This document shows positions 28,514 through 40,800 of a stretch of DNA of 64,000 nt, in pieces. This DNA is from Helicobacter anatolicus. GTDB taxonomy: Bacteria > Campylobacterota > Campylobacteria > Campylobacterales > Helicobacteraceae. The notes beneath the pieces were generated by a model. It ran no database searches and had not been told where the DNA came from. It saw only the letters and a list, made by a program, of their open reading frames with translations. The DNA is taken from NCBI RefSeq assembly GCF_021300615.1, contig NZ_JAJTMY010000001.1:124001-188000 (forward strand), in the 5' to 3' direction. The position numbers and the translations under genes are program-made. The stretch's first letter is position 1. Each line of letters opens with the position of its first letter.

Positions 28514-28931
28514 GATGTATTGCCTTGTATTTATTGATAATAAGATCAATTTTTCTTAATAGAATATTATAAAGCATTAATGCAGGTATAGCAACCAAAA
28601 GCCCCGCTCCTGTCGCTTCCAGTGCCAAAGAGAGATCAGCCATAATTTTTTTAGCATCAATATCACTTCCTAAACTCATACCATAAAAAGTTACAATAAT
28701 TCCACCAACAGTACCAAGTAATCCGATATAAGGGGCATTAGAATAAATAATATAAATTGCAGTCATATGTTTTGTGAGGGATTCTTCAAGGGAATCTAGG
28801 GATTTAAAAGCTTTAAGATCAATTTTTTTGAAAAATAAAAAACGCTCAACGCTAAACCAAATAACAATAAAACCCATAAAACCAAGTATAGAAAAAATAA
28901 TATAGTCTAGATAAAGTCTCAAAAATTCCAT
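28503..28931 (-). CDS. exbB: TonB-system proton channel ExbB
   Basis: A 142-residue short ExbB (the Helicobacter ExbB2 type) with three membrane segments. The family core is LGTVGGIIVTFYGM and ALEATGAGLLVAIPALMLYNIL, with the conserved Thr/Glu residues lining the channel. First gene of the exbB-exbD-tonB operon. TAGGAT precedes the ATG and the upstream region has Fur-like sequence. A second ExbBD-type pair (tolQ-tolR) is at 48239. Confidence 0.92.
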   Translation of the reverse strand: MEFLRLYLDYIIFSILGFMGFIVIWFSVERFLFFKKIDLKAFKSLDSLEESLTKHMTAIYIIYSNAPYIGLLGTVGGIIVTFYGMSLGSDIDAKKIMADLSLALEATGAGLLVAIPALMLYNILLRKIDLIINKYKAIHHEN

Positions 28932-28952
28932 ATTGAAGAATCCTAATTAGTA

Positions 28953-28996
28953 ATTTTAAGAATAATTCTAATGATTATAACATTTTAAGAATAATT
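28953..28996 (-). promoter_or_regulatory. Direct repeats and Fur-like site upstream of exbB
   Basis: A 15-base sequence, ATTTTAAGAATAATT on the plus strand, is repeated exactly at 28953-28967 and 28982-28996. Between and overlapping them is TAATTCTAATGATTA (28963-28977), an imperfect inverted repeat like a Fur box, which covers a minus-strand TATAAT at 28974-28979. Iron control of exbBD-tonB is likely by analogy. Confidence 0.45.
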
Positions 28997-29229
28997 TTTA
29001 ATATTAATTTTTAAATCTTTTTGATTTGAGGAATAGATAAATATTTTTTTGTGATTATAGTTAAAAATTAAATTAAGAGGGGCGAAGTAATGCTTCTTGA
29101 GGTTTTTTAAAAGCTGAAACTTAGTAAAAATAAGCAAGGATTTATTATTTTTGTGTTCCAATATCTTGGAAAAAATAAACAATAAGTAGAAGATGTGATT
29201 TGTAATTTGAATAAAACTATGAGTAATTA
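28997..29229. other. Gene-free stretch between exbB and tgt
   Basis: AT-rich sequence, part of a 321-base gap between the exbB start and the tgt stop. A 97-codon open frame on the minus strand is Phe/Ile/Lys-rich, has no ribosome site, and begins inside tgt; it is not accepted as a gene. Nothing else is seen. Confidence 0.4.
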
Positions 29230-29230
29230 T

Positions 29231-31863
<2,633 letters not shown>

Positions 31864-31874
<11 letters not shown>

Positions 31875-32910
31875 AATTGAAATAAGCACACAGACAGAAA
31901 GATATGTAATCAATTTTGGTATATTAGAAAAACTAGAACTTGGTGAATATAGTAAAGTTTTGTTGGTGACAAATCATGTGGTAGGGGGATTGCATCTTGA
32001 TAGGGTTATGTCAAAAATTACACATCAAGATCTTAGTATATTGCTTTTAGATGATGGGGAAGAGAATAAAAATTTTGTTACTTTGCAAAAAATCATAGAT
32101 TTTGCCTTACAAAAACAATTAGATCGTAAATCTGTAATGATTGCACTAGGGGGTGGGGTGATTAGTGATATTGTTGGATTTGCAAGTGGAATTTATCAAA
32201 GAGGCATTGCATTTATTAATATTCCTACAACGCTTTTAGCGCAAGTTGATGCTTCTGTAGGGGGTAAAACAGGGATAAATACTACATATGGTAAGAATCT
32301 TGTAGGGCTTTTTCATCAGCCAAGTGCAGTGTATATTGATACAGATTTTTTACAAACTTTGCCTACAAGAGAATTTATATCAGGAATTGCAGAGATTATT
32401 AAAATTGCAGTATGTTTTGATTTTGAATTTTTTGCATTTTTAGAAAAGTGTGATTTGAAAAATCCACAAGATTTGCAAAAAGCTGTACAAAAAAGTGTAG
32501 CCTTAAAAGCTAAAGTTGTTGCTAAGGATGAAAAAGAAAGAGGTGTGAGAGCAGGGTTAAATTATGGACATACTTTTGGTCATGTGATTGAGTTAGAGAC
32601 AGAATATAAAAAATATTTACATGGTGAAGCAGTGGCTATGGGTATTTTGATGGCAAATGTTTTGGCATATAAAGAAGGGTTGCTTACATTGCAAGAAAAA
32701 GATCGTATTTTTCAATTATTGCAAACTTATGGTTTGGCCTTGCATTATGAAATTAAAAACACAGAGCTTTTTTATCAAAAGTTTTTTCTTGATAAAAAAA
32801 CACAAAATCAAAAATTACATTTTGTATTGCCTGATGGAATTGGCAATGTGCGGATTTGTAATGATATTGCAAAAGATAGAATCATGGAAGTTTTGGGAGA
32901 GTTTTCTTGA
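31864..32910 (+). CDS. aroB: 3-dehydroquinate synthase
   Basis: Second step of the shikimate pathway, DAHP to 3-dehydroquinate, NAD- and zinc-dependent; 348 residues. Motifs are MIALGGGVISDIVGFASG (NAD binding), NIPTTLLAQVDASVGGKTGIN, and zinc/substrate histidines in NYGHTFGHVIE and LHGEAVAMG. Overlaps both neighbours (11 bases with the COG3400 gene, 4 bases with the MscS-like gene). Confidence 0.97.
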
Positions 32911-34499
32911 AAAAAATAGTATTTACAATAATGGTATTGGGGAGTTTTTTGTTTGCACAGGATACTAAGCAAAAGCAAGAACGATTAGAAGAACTAACAA
33001 GGCAGATTGAGAATTTTGACAAAGATATTCAGTTTAATAATAATATTTGGATTAAAAAATATGCAAATTTTGAAAACTATAATAAGGTGGGTGCACAAAT
33101 CAACGATCTTGAAAAGGAATTAAAAAAATACAGAAATTTGCCAAATTCTCGTGATAATGGTTTTAGAATCCAACAGATTGAAACACAAATTGAAACTTTG
33201 CAACAACAATTAGCTTTGCTTAGTGCCTTTAAAGATAATCCCTTTAAAGATCTTTTGAAAAAGCCAGAGATTCCAGAAATACCCGATATTACAAATCCAA
33301 TTGCAATTATAGGAGGGTTTGGGTTTGTAAAGAATTTAGAAAATCAAGAAAAAAATCTTACAAGGCGTTTGCATAGTTTGCAAGGAGCATTGGAGATTTT
33401 GAAGAAAAAATTTGATTTATTGCAAGAGGTATATCACTTGGATTCTAAGGCAAATAAAAATCAATATTATCAATTGCAGACAAAAATCTTAGAATTGCAA
33501 TCTGCTGAAGATATTTTAGAAACAACAATTGATGTGTATACAAAAGAGAGTGATGAAATCTCTTATAAAATTTCCTTACAAATCAAAGGACAAATTTTTA
33601 AGGTAATTTATATTATTGTTGCGATTTTAGTCAGTATAGGAATAGCGATTACCTTCAAGGTTTTTACGCGTAAATATATCCAGGATAATGAGCGTGCTTA
33701 TGTAGCATCAAAAATTATTAATTTTTTTAATATCACGGTAATTATCTTAATTTTACTTTTTGCATATTTAGAAAACGTTACCTATTTAGTAGCGGTGCTA
33801 GGATTTGCCTCTGCGGGTCTTGCAATCGCTATGAAAGACTTGTTTATGAGTATTTTAGGATGGTTTGTTATCACAATTGGTGGAAGTGTGCATGTAGGTG
33901 ATAGAATTCGTGTAACTAAAGATGGAAGTACATATGTTGGCGATGTTTTGGATATTTCAATCCTTAGGATTACACTTTATGAAGATGTCACACTAACCAC
34001 CTTTCTTGATACAAGGCGCGCAGGAAGGATTATTTTTGTTCCTAATAACTATATTTTTACGACAATGTTTTCAAATTATACGCATGGTGGGATGAAAACG
34101 GTTTGGGATGGTGTAGACTTTACTATTACTTTTGATAGCAATATTGCTAGGGCTTGTGAAATTGCAAACGAGGTGGCTACAAAATATTCCAAAGGATATG
34201 CAGAAATTACAAGAAAGCAGCTTAATAAAATGCGCAATCGTTATTCTTTGAGAAACGCAAATGTTGAACCTAAAACTTTTAGTCTTTTAGAAAATAATGG
34301 TGTAAAAATTTCTGTTTGGTATCAAACTAACGCTTATGCTACTTTAGGACTTAGAAGCACGATTTCTATGGAGATTGTGGAGAGACTTTTAAAAGAGCCT
34401 GATATTTCTATCGCTTATACAACAACAAAATTGGTAAAAGATGGTACAGATGGTTTTGGTAATAAAAAAGCGGATAAATATCCAATAGAGGTGAATTAA
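32907..34499 (+). CDS. MscS-family mechanosensitive channel with long periplasmic domain
   Basis: A 530-residue membrane protein. Signal peptide (1-17, ending LFAQD), then a long coiled-coil-rich periplasmic part (about 20-225), three or more membrane segments (about 230-320) and the cytoplasmic MscS domain. The pore-helix-like AVLGFASAGLAIAMKDLF and the beta-domain VHVGDRIRVTKDG are visible. Expected to open under osmotic down-shock. It overlaps mtaB by one base. Confidence 0.88.
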   Translation: MKKIVFTIMVLGSFLFAQDTKQKQERLEELTRQIENFDKDIQFNNNIWIKKYANFENYNKVGAQINDLEKELKKYRNLPNSRDNGFRIQQIETQIETLQQQLALLSAFKDNPFKDLLKKPEIPEIPDITNPIAIIGGFGFVKNLENQEKNLTRRLHSLQGALEILKKKFDLLQEVYHLDSKANKNQYYQLQTKILELQSAEDILETTIDVYTKESDEISYKISLQIKGQIFKVIYIIVAILVSIGIAITFKVFTRKYIQDNERAYVASKIINFFNITVIILILLFAYLENVTYLVAVLGFASAGLAIAMKDLFMSILGWFVITIGGSVHVGDRIRVTKDGSTYVGDVLDISILRITLYEDVTLTTFLDTRRAGRIIFVPNNYIFTTMFSNYTHGGMKTVWDGVDFTITFDSNIARACEIANEVATKYSKGYAEITRKQLNKMRNRYSLRNANVEPKTFSLLENNGVKISVWYQTNAYATLGLRSTISMEIVERLLKEPDISIAYTTTKLVKDGTDGFGNKKADKYPIEVN

Positions 34500-35746
34500 T
34501 GAAAGTATATTTTAAAACTTTTGGATGTAGGACAAATCTTTTTGATACACAGGTGATGCGTGAGAATATTAAAAATTTTGTGGTAACAGAAAATGAGGAT
34601 GAAGCAGATATTGTAGTTGTGAATTCTTGCACAGTTACAAATGGTGCTGATGCTGGCGTGAGAAGTTATGTAAACAAGATTTATCGTAGTGGAAAAAAAA
34701 TTTATTTTACAGGGTGCGGTGTAAAGACACAAGGAAAACAACTTTTTGATAAAAATCTAATTTTTGGAAGTTTTGGACATACATATAAAGAAAATATCGA
34801 CAAATTTTTACAGGAATCTCAACGATTTTTTTATGAAGAATCTAGCAATGCAAATCATATTGATAAAACTTTGGTGAGTGAGTTTGTTGGCAAGGTGCGT
34901 GCTTTTATTAAGGTGCAAGAGGGTTGTGATTTTGCGTGTAGTTATTGTATTATCCCTGCGGTAAGAGGAGTGGCACGCAGTTATATGCAAGATAAAGTTT
35001 TACAACAAGTAGAAGTTTTGGCACAAAATGGGGTAAGTGAGATTGTTTTAACAGGTACAAATGTTGGGAGTTATGGCAAGGATTTGGGAAGTAGTATTGC
35101 AAAGCTAATTAAAGAGATTGCTAAAATTAATGGTATTAAGCGTATTCGTGTAGGAAGTTTAGAGCCAAGCCAAATTGATGAAGAGTTTTTAGAACTTTTG
35201 GAATCTGAATTTTTGGAGCGTCATTTACATATTGCATTACAGCATTCCTCAGATCAAATGCTTAAAATTATGAATCGTCACAATCGTGTAAAAACCGATA
35301 GAGAACTTTTGGAAAAAATTGCAAATAAGGGTTTTGCTATTGGGACAGATTTTATTGTGGGGCATCCTGGAGAGACAGATGATGTATGGAATGAAGCATT
35401 TTTAAATTTACAAGCCTTGCCTTTGACACATATTCATCCTTTTATTTATTCTGTGCGTGATAATACTCCATCTGCAAAAATGAAAAATACAATTCACGGA
35501 GATGTGGCCAAGGCACGCTTGCATCAGATTAATGATTTGATTATGCAAAAAAATTTGGAATTTAGAAAAAAAATGATTGGAAAAGAATTGCAAGTTTTGG
35601 TAGAAAGTGGAGAGGGCGGAATCTATAATGGTTTGGATCAATTTTTTAATAGAATTAAAATAAAAAGTCAGCAATACTTAAAGAATAATTGGATAAATTT
35701 AACCACATATGAGATAGGAATAAAGGGAAATAGTGCAGAAATCTAA
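34499..35746 (+). CDS. mtaB: tRNA t6A37 methylthiotransferase MtaB
   Basis: Radical-SAM enzyme that converts t6A to ms2t6A at position 37; 415 residues. First Fe-S cluster cysteines are in FGCRTN, NSCTV and TGCGV; the radical-SAM cluster is CDFACSYC followed by IIPAVRG. GSLEPSQID and FIVGHPGETD are family segments. The C-terminal TRAM-like region is short. Overlaps its neighbours (TAATG with the channel gene, 14 bases with the ftsH paralogue). Confidence 0.92.
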   Translation: MKVYFKTFGCRTNLFDTQVMRENIKNFVVTENEDEADIVVVNSCTVTNGADAGVRSYVNKIYRSGKKIYFTGCGVKTQGKQLFDKNLIFGSFGHTYKENIDKFLQESQRFFYEESSNANHIDKTLVSEFVGKVRAFIKVQEGCDFACSYCIIPAVRGVARSYMQDKVLQQVEVLAQNGVSEIVLTGTNVGSYGKDLGSSIAKLIKEIAKINGIKRIRVGSLEPSQIDEEFLELLESEFLERHLHIALQHSSDQMLKIMNRHNRVKTDRELLEKIANKGFAIGTDFIVGHPGETDDVWNEAFLNLQALPLTHIHPFIYSVRDNTPSAKMKNTIHGDVAKARLHQINDLIMQKNLEFRKKMIGKELQVLVESGEGGIYNGLDQFFNRIKIKSQQYLKNNWINLTTYEIGIKGNSAEI

Positions 35747-37313
35747 GAGTTTATATATCGGAATTGTTGGCATCGGTATTGTGATTTTGTTGTTTGCGAT
35801 ATTGTTTTTACGCGATCGTAGTATTTTGGTGAGTGCAAAAAAATTTCAACAATTGGTACAAATGGATTTAGTGCTTGATGCGCAAATGGATTCTAAATAT
35901 CTCTATTTTCAGGTAAATAAAAAAATGTACCATGTATATAAAGAAGTTTTAGATACAGAAACATTAAAAAATTTAAGAATCTCAAGTAGAGGGGATTATC
36001 AAGGAGTGTATGTAATTTTTCTTGTTTTTGTAGTGGTTTTAGGTGGAGTTTTGTGGAAAAAAAGAAGGAGAGAAAAAAAAGATTTCGTACAATTAAAAAA
36101 TAAAGAAGAGGATTATAATAAAATCAGACCTATAGAATCTGATGTGAGATTTGAAGATGTAGCTGGTGTGAGTGCGGTAAAAGAAGAGTTTTTTGATGTA
36201 ATTGATTTTTTAAAAAATACAAAAAAATATCAAGATATGGGAATAGTGATTCCTAGAGGTGTTTTATTGGTAGGACCACCGGGGGTAGGAAAAACCTTGA
36301 TTGCAAAGGCTGTGGCAACAGAAGCGGGAGTTCCATTTTTTTACCAGAGCGGCACTTCTTTTGTGCAAATTTATACAGGAATGGGAGCAAAAAGAGTGAG
36401 GGAGCTTTTTTCTGCTGCAAAAAAAAATGCTCCTGCAATTATTTTTATTGATGAGATTGATGCTTTAGGAAAGGCTAGAGGTGGGGCTAATCGAAGTGAT
36501 GAGCGAGAATCTACACTAAATGAGCTTTTGGTACAAATGGATGGCTTTGATAAAAATAGTGGCATTGTGGTGATTGGTGCTACAAATAGAGTAGAGGTTT
36601 TAGATGAAGCACTTTTAAGAAGTGGGCGTTTTGATAAAAAAGTATTTTTGGAATTACCTAACCTTGAGGATCGAAAAAAAATTTTGTTTGTGCACTTGCG
36701 AGATAAAAATCATGAACTTGATGTTGATGGGATTGCTAGAATTTGTGTGGGATTTAGTGGAGCTACTTTGGCATCTCTTGTTAATGAAGCTGCGATACAT
36801 GCTTTAAAACAGAGGAGAGATAAAATCCAACAAGAGGATGTTTTGGCGATTAAGGATAAAGTTTTTTCAGGAAAAAAAATGTATTCTTATACAGATTTGG
36901 AACAAAGAGAACTTATGGGGATTTATCAGAGTTCAAAAGCTTTGGGTGCCTATTTGCTTGAATTGGAGTATGAAAAAGTGACATTGATAGGAGACTTTTT
37001 GATTTTAAATGATAGTTCGATCTTATCTCAAAGTTATTTGAAGAAAAAAATTAAATTTTATTTGAGTGGTATGCTTGGGCTAATGCTTTTAAAGAATGAG
37101 CGCTATACACTTGGAGATATAGACTTAGGGCATGCAAAATCTATTATTAAAGAAGCAGAAAAATATCATATGGATTTGGAATTAGTGCAGTGTGAGAGAG
37201 AATTTTTGGAAGAATTAAAACCTTATAAAGATGTAATAGCAAAAATCAATCAAAGACTTTTGGAAAAAGAAGAGTTGGATTTTGAAACATTGCAAGAAAT
37301 AGTGCGGAGCTGA
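35733..37313 (+). CDS. FtsH paralogue lacking the HEXXH protease motif
   Basis: A 526-residue membrane AAA protein. Two membrane segments (about 8-26 and 92-109) flank a short periplasmic part. The AAA domain is intact: Walker A GPPGVGKT (181-188), Walker B IFIDEIDA, the SRH ATNR...RSGRFD, and a pore loop FVQIYTG. Where FtsH has HEAGH, this protein reads QSSKA (399-403), with the flanking Tyr and ...AYLL conserved, so the zinc site is gone. It may unfold or remodel proteins without cutting them. GTG start with AAAGGGA. It corresponds in position to H. pylori HP0286. Confidence 0.88.
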   Translation: MQKSKSLYIGIVGIGIVILLFAILFLRDRSILVSAKKFQQLVQMDLVLDAQMDSKYLYFQVNKKMYHVYKEVLDTETLKNLRISSRGDYQGVYVIFLVFVVVLGGVLWKKRRREKKDFVQLKNKEEDYNKIRPIESDVRFEDVAGVSAVKEEFFDVIDFLKNTKKYQDMGIVIPRGVLLVGPPGVGKTLIAKAVATEAGVPFFYQSGTSFVQIYTGMGAKRVRELFSAAKKNAPAIIFIDEIDALGKARGGANRSDERESTLNELLVQMDGFDKNSGIVVIGATNRVEVLDEALLRSGRFDKKVFLELPNLEDRKKILFVHLRDKNHELDVDGIARICVGFSGATLASLVNEAAIHALKQRRDKIQQEDVLAIKDKVFSGKKMYSYTDLEQRELMGIYQSSKALGAYLLELEYEKVTLIGDFLILNDSSILSQSYLKKKIKFYLSGMLGLMLLKNERYTLGDIDLGHAKSIIKEAEKYHMDLELVQCEREFLEELKPYKDVIAKINQRLLEKEELDFETLQEIVRS

Positions 37314-37314
37314 A

Positions 37315-37770
37315 GTGTATTTTAGTGATTTTTGTTTGCAGGGTGAAGAGAGAGTTTTTGATTTCTTAAATCTTGGAGCATATGATATTGCGGGGTTTGG
37401 TTATGGTGCCTATGAAGCATTTTGTTATGCATATCAAAGGGTTTTACATGGTTATCGAGTACAAAAATTGGTTTTGATAGCACCATTTTTTGATTCTAAA
37501 ATCTACTTACATGAAGTAAAAAAAAATTATAAAAATCATATAAGGTTTGCAGAGTTTTTAATACAAGAAAAAGCTCTAGAATCTCCAGATTGGCGTGAGA
37601 CTGATTTAAAAATTTTGCAAGATTGTGGAGTGGAGCTAGAAGTTTATATTGGAGGTAAAAGTCCGATAGGAGAAAGTGAAAAAGTATTAGAATTTTTTAG
37701 AAAATTTGGTACAGTGTATTTTTTAAAAAATTTTTCCCATTTTGTTGATCAGTTTAGTTTTTTAGCATAA
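37315..37770 (+). CDS. BioV-like small alpha/beta hydrolase with altered nucleophile
   Basis: A 151-residue protein in the place of H. pylori HP0287. It looks like the Helicobacter BioV family (pimeloyl-ACP methyl ester esterase of biotin synthesis); this name is tentative. The nucleophile elbow reads AGFGYGAYEA, with Gly (GGT) where GxSxG needs Ser; AGT to GGT is a single change. The usual Asp region reads GGKSPIG. The late His (NFSHF) is present. It may be inactive or act otherwise. GTG start, GGAG upstream, one base after the ftsH paralogue. Confidence 0.55.
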   Translation: MYFSDFCLQGEERVFDFLNLGAYDIAGFGYGAYEAFCYAYQRVLHGYRVQKLVLIAPFFDSKIYLHEVKKNYKNHIRFAEFLIQEKALESPDWRETDLKILQDCGVELEVYIGGKSPIGESEKVLEFFRKFGTVYFLKNFSHFVDQFSFLA

Positions 37771-38193
37771 AAATGTGGAGTTGTTAAAAGTCTTAGAGGC
37801 AAGAGCCCCTAAAAAATGATTTAAGAGTTGTCCCAGATTAGAAGTTTGTTCTTAAAACTTTTTATTTAGTTCGTTAAGAAAAATTATTTTTGTTTATTTT
37901 TTATTTAAAAATTTTTGTATTTCACAAAAACTTTCAGAGAAATTATAAAAAATAAAACTTAAATTTTTCTTATAAATACATTAAAGAAAATAAAAAAATA
38001 AAAATCTATGAGAAAATATTGATAAATCAATTGGTTGAAAAACTAAAAATAAGAGAGAAAAAGATTTTTGGGAAAGTCATCAAAGACTAAAAACCATGCT
38101 TTTAGTATTGAGGCATCTTTATTTTTATTGCTTTTTTGATAAAATTTTAAAGAATAAAACTAGAATTGGAGATTTTAATATTAAGGCCGATAA
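37771..38193. other. Gene-free stretch before obg
   Basis: 423 AT-rich bases without a plausible gene. TTAGAGGC/GCCCCTAA (37793-37812) forms an 8-bp hairpin with one mismatch, and TTCTTAA/TTAAGAA (37849-37880) is an inverted repeat followed by a T-rich run, a possible terminator of the seven-gene operon upstream. TAAAAT at 38140-38145 may be the -10 of obg. Confidence 0.4.
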
Positions 38194-39255
38194 ATGTTTG
38201 TAGATTGCGTGGAAATTTTTATTTTTAGTGGAAAGGGAGGAGAAGGTGCTGTATCTTTTCGTCGTGAAAAATTTATCATTAATGGTGGTCCTGATGGAGG
38301 CGATGGAGGCGATGGAGGCGATGTATATTTTGTGATTGATAATAATTGTGACACTTTGTCAAATTTTAGAGGAAAAAAGCATTATCGTGCAGAAAATGGT
38401 CAGCCTGGTCAACCTAAAAATTGTTCAGGAAAGCGTGGAATGGATCTAGTTATCAAAGTGCCAGCAGGGACGGTTATATATGATGCTTTGAGCAATGAAG
38501 TGTTGTATGATTTTACGACACAAAAACAAAAAATTAAGATTTTAAGTGGTGGAAAGGGTGGTTTTGGTAATGCGAGATTTAAAAATTCTGTGAATCAGCG
38601 TCCTGATTATGCTCAAAAAGGTTTGCCTGGTCAGGAGTTACATATTCGTTTGGAATTAAAATTAATTGCAGATGTGGGGCTTGTAGGTTATCCAAATGTG
38701 GGAAAATCTACTTTAATTTCCACACTTTCTAATGCAAAACCAGAAATTGCTAACTATGAATTTACAACATTAATTCCTAATCTTGGTGTGGTAGATATGG
38801 ATGGTATATACTCATTTGTGATTGCAGATATCCCAGGTATTATTGATGGGGCTAGTGAAGGGAAAGGACTAGGAATTGAGTTTTTGCGACATATTGAGCG
38901 AACAAAATTTTTATTATTTGTGATCGATGTTACTTCTTATCGTAATGCATTGACACAATTTCAAAATCTTAGGGCGGAACTTGAGCGTTTTTCAAGTGAT
39001 TTGTATCATCGGAATTATGGGATTGTACTTAGTAAAGTAGATGGTATTGTAAACGATGATGTGATAAAAGAATTTTTTAAAACGTTAGGATATGGTTATC
39101 AAAAAGAGCAAAAAATGGGATTATCACAGGATTTTGGGGTATATATCAAAGAGGAAAAGGATGAGAAAAATCCATATTTTATTCTTCCAATTTCATCAGC
39201 AACAACATTAAACTTAAAAGCATTAAAGCATTTAATTTTTGAGGCATTAAGATAA
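38194..39255 (+). CDS. obgE: Obg/CgtA GTPase
   Basis: Essential ribosome-associated GTPase, 353 residues. The glycine-rich Obg fold fills residues 1-155 (including [16 protein letters not shown]), then the G domain: G1 [10 protein letters not shown]3 [17 protein letters not shown]4 LSKVD, G5 near PISSA. The ATG has AAGG upstream. Its stop overlaps the fmt ATG (TAATG). It begins a run of 20 plus-strand genes ending at slyD. Confidence 0.97.
   Translation: MFVDCVEIFIFSGKGGEGAVSFRREKFIINGGPDGGDGGDGGDVYFVIDNNCDTLSNFRGKKHYRAENGQPGQPKNCSGKRGMDLVIKVPAGTVIYDALSNEVLYDFTTQKQKIKILSGGKGGFGNARFKNSVNQRPDYAQKGLPGQELHIRLELKLIADVGLVGYPNVGKSTLISTLSNAKPEIANYEFTTLIPNLGVVDMDGIYSFVIADIPGIIDGASEGKGLGIEFLRHIERTKFLLFVIDVTSYRNALTQFQNLRAELERFSSDLYHRNYGIVLSKVDGIVNDDVIKEFFKTLGYGYQKEQKMGLSQDFGVYIKEEKDEKNPYFILPISSATTLNLKALKHLIFEALR
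38293..38319 (+). repeat. Three tandem GATGGAGGC units in obg
   Basis: Three exact 9-base copies encode Asp-Gly-Gly repeats in the Obg fold. Gain or loss of a unit would keep the reading frame. Confidence 0.8.
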
Positions 39256-40157
39256 TGAGAATACTTTTTATGGGGACACCTAATTTTGCAAGAATTATTT
39301 TAGAATCTCTTTATTACCAGCATGAAATTATAGGGCTTTTTTGCCAACCTGATAGGCCTTTTGGTAGAAAACAAGAGCTTAAAATGCCAGAAACTAAGGC
39401 TTTTTGCTATGAAGTAGGGTTGGATATTCCTGTGTATCAACCAGTGGAATTTGACAATGAAGTTTTACAAAATATTAAGATGTTAAATCCAGATGTAATT
39501 ATTGTTGTAGCTTATGGGAAAATTCTACCCCCTAGTGTTTTAAAATATCGCTGTATTAATATTCATGCTTCATTATTGCCTAAATACCGCGGTGCTAGTC
39601 CGATTCAAGAAATGATTTTGCATGATGATAAGTTTTTTGGTGTGAGTGCAATGTTAATGGAAGAGGGTTTGGATAGTGGAGATGTTTTGGGATTTAGTTT
39701 GTGTAAGAATGATTTTTGTGTTGGTATTGAAGCTTTAAGTATAAAGCTTGCATCTATGGGGGCAAAACTTATTAATGGGGTGCTTGAGAGATTAGATGAA
39801 ATTATGCCATTAAAGCAAGATGAAATCCACACAAGCTATTGCAAAAAAATTAAAAAAGAAGCAGGTAGTATTGATTTTAGTGATGCTTGGGAGATTTGTC
39901 GTAAATTTAGAGCATTTCAAGGATGGCCTGCAATTTTTTTGTCAAGTGGGCTGAAAATTTTTGATGTGAGTTTGCAAAGTAGTGATGGAGTGTATCAAGA
40001 AGGGGAAATTTTGGAGATTTTGCCAGATTGTATTATAGTGGGATGCAAAAAAGGTTCTGTAAAAATTGGTGGATTGCAAGCACCTAATAAACAAAAAGTT
40101 AGTGCACCACAATATATTAATGGAAAACGCTTGCAAATAGGGATGCAATTAAAGTAA
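39255..40157 (+). CDS. fmt: Methionyl-tRNA formyltransferase
   Basis: Formylates initiator Met-tRNA; 300 residues. N-terminal MGTPNFA, the formyl-donor site INIHASLLPKYRGASPIQ (catalytic Asn and His) and the Asp in LDSGDVL are present. The C-terminal OB domain covers roughly 205-300. It overlaps obg by one base and is followed by birA after 13 bases. Confidence 0.97.
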   Translation: MRILFMGTPNFARIILESLYYQHEIIGLFCQPDRPFGRKQELKMPETKAFCYEVGLDIPVYQPVEFDNEVLQNIKMLNPDVIIVVAYGKILPPSVLKYRCINIHASLLPKYRGASPIQEMILHDDKFFGVSAMLMEEGLDSGDVLGFSLCKNDFCVGIEALSIKLASMGAKLINGVLERLDEIMPLKQDEIHTSYCKKIKKEAGSIDFSDAWEICRKFRAFQGWPAIFLSSGLKIFDVSLQSSDGVYQEGEILEILPDCIIVGCKKGSVKIGGLQAPNKQKVSAPQYINGKRLQIGMQLK

Positions 40158-40170
40158 AAGTAGTAGTGAT

Positions 40171-40785
40171 ATGGAGATTATTTTTTATGATTGCTTAGAA
40201 TCTACACAAAGTTTTTTATTGAATGTATTGAAGAATAATCTTTGTGTTGTAGCATTAAGACAGACTAAGGGGATTGGAAGTCGAGGAAATCAGTGGGATA
40301 CAGTAGAATCAGGATTATATTTTTCCTTTTGTGTAGAGAAAAAACAACTACCTTGTGATTTAAAAATACAGAGTGCATCTATTTTTTTTGGCTTTATTTT
40401 TAAAGAAGTTTTGTATGAAGCAGGATTTGATGTTTGGTTGAAATGGCCTAATGATATCTATCTAAAAGATGCAAAAATTGGTGGTGTTCTTGTGAATGTA
40501 AAGCAAGATAAAGTAGTATGTGGTATTGGTTTGAATTTTTTATCTCAAAGTTTTGGGTGTTTGGGAGAGGAGTTAGAGCGAAAAGAGTTTTTGTCACTTT
40601 TTTTTGAAAAATTAAAAAACACGCAGGAATGGAAGCAAATTTTCAGCAAATATAAGATAGAATTTTATAAGAATTTGAACTTTTCTTTTCATGATCAAGA
40701 TAAAGTTATTTCTTTGAAAAAAGCTTTTTTACTTGATGATGGTTCTATAGATTTATGTGGCAAAATTATCTATAGTTTAAGATAA
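40171..40785 (+). CDS. birA: Biotin-protein ligase BirA (catalytic domain only)
   Basis: Activates biotin with ATP and attaches it to the carboxyl carrier protein; 204 residues. Seen: TKGIGSRGNQW (the GRGRxG-type adenylate loop, degenerate), GLYFSF, LKWPNDIYL with the conserved Lys-Trp-Pro-Asn-Asp, and GGVLVNV. There is no N-terminal helix-turn-helix, so it cannot repress biotin genes as in E. coli. It lies between fmt and parA. Confidence 0.92.
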   Translation: MEIIFYDCLESTQSFLLNVLKNNLCVVALRQTKGIGSRGNQWDTVESGLYFSFCVEKKQLPCDLKIQSASIFFGFIFKEVLYEAGFDVWLKWPNDIYLKDAKIGGVLVNVKQDKVVCGIGLNFLSQSFGCLGEELERKEFLSLFFEKLKNTQEWKQIFSKYKIEFYKNLNFSFHDQDKVISLKKAFLLDDGSIDLCGKIIYSLR

Positions 40786-40800
40786 AAATGGGAGAATGAA

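Noticed and set aside
38186-38193. GCCGATAA directly before the obg ATG, like a sigma-28 -10
   Set aside because: No TAAA at the right distance and no room between the -10 and the ATG.
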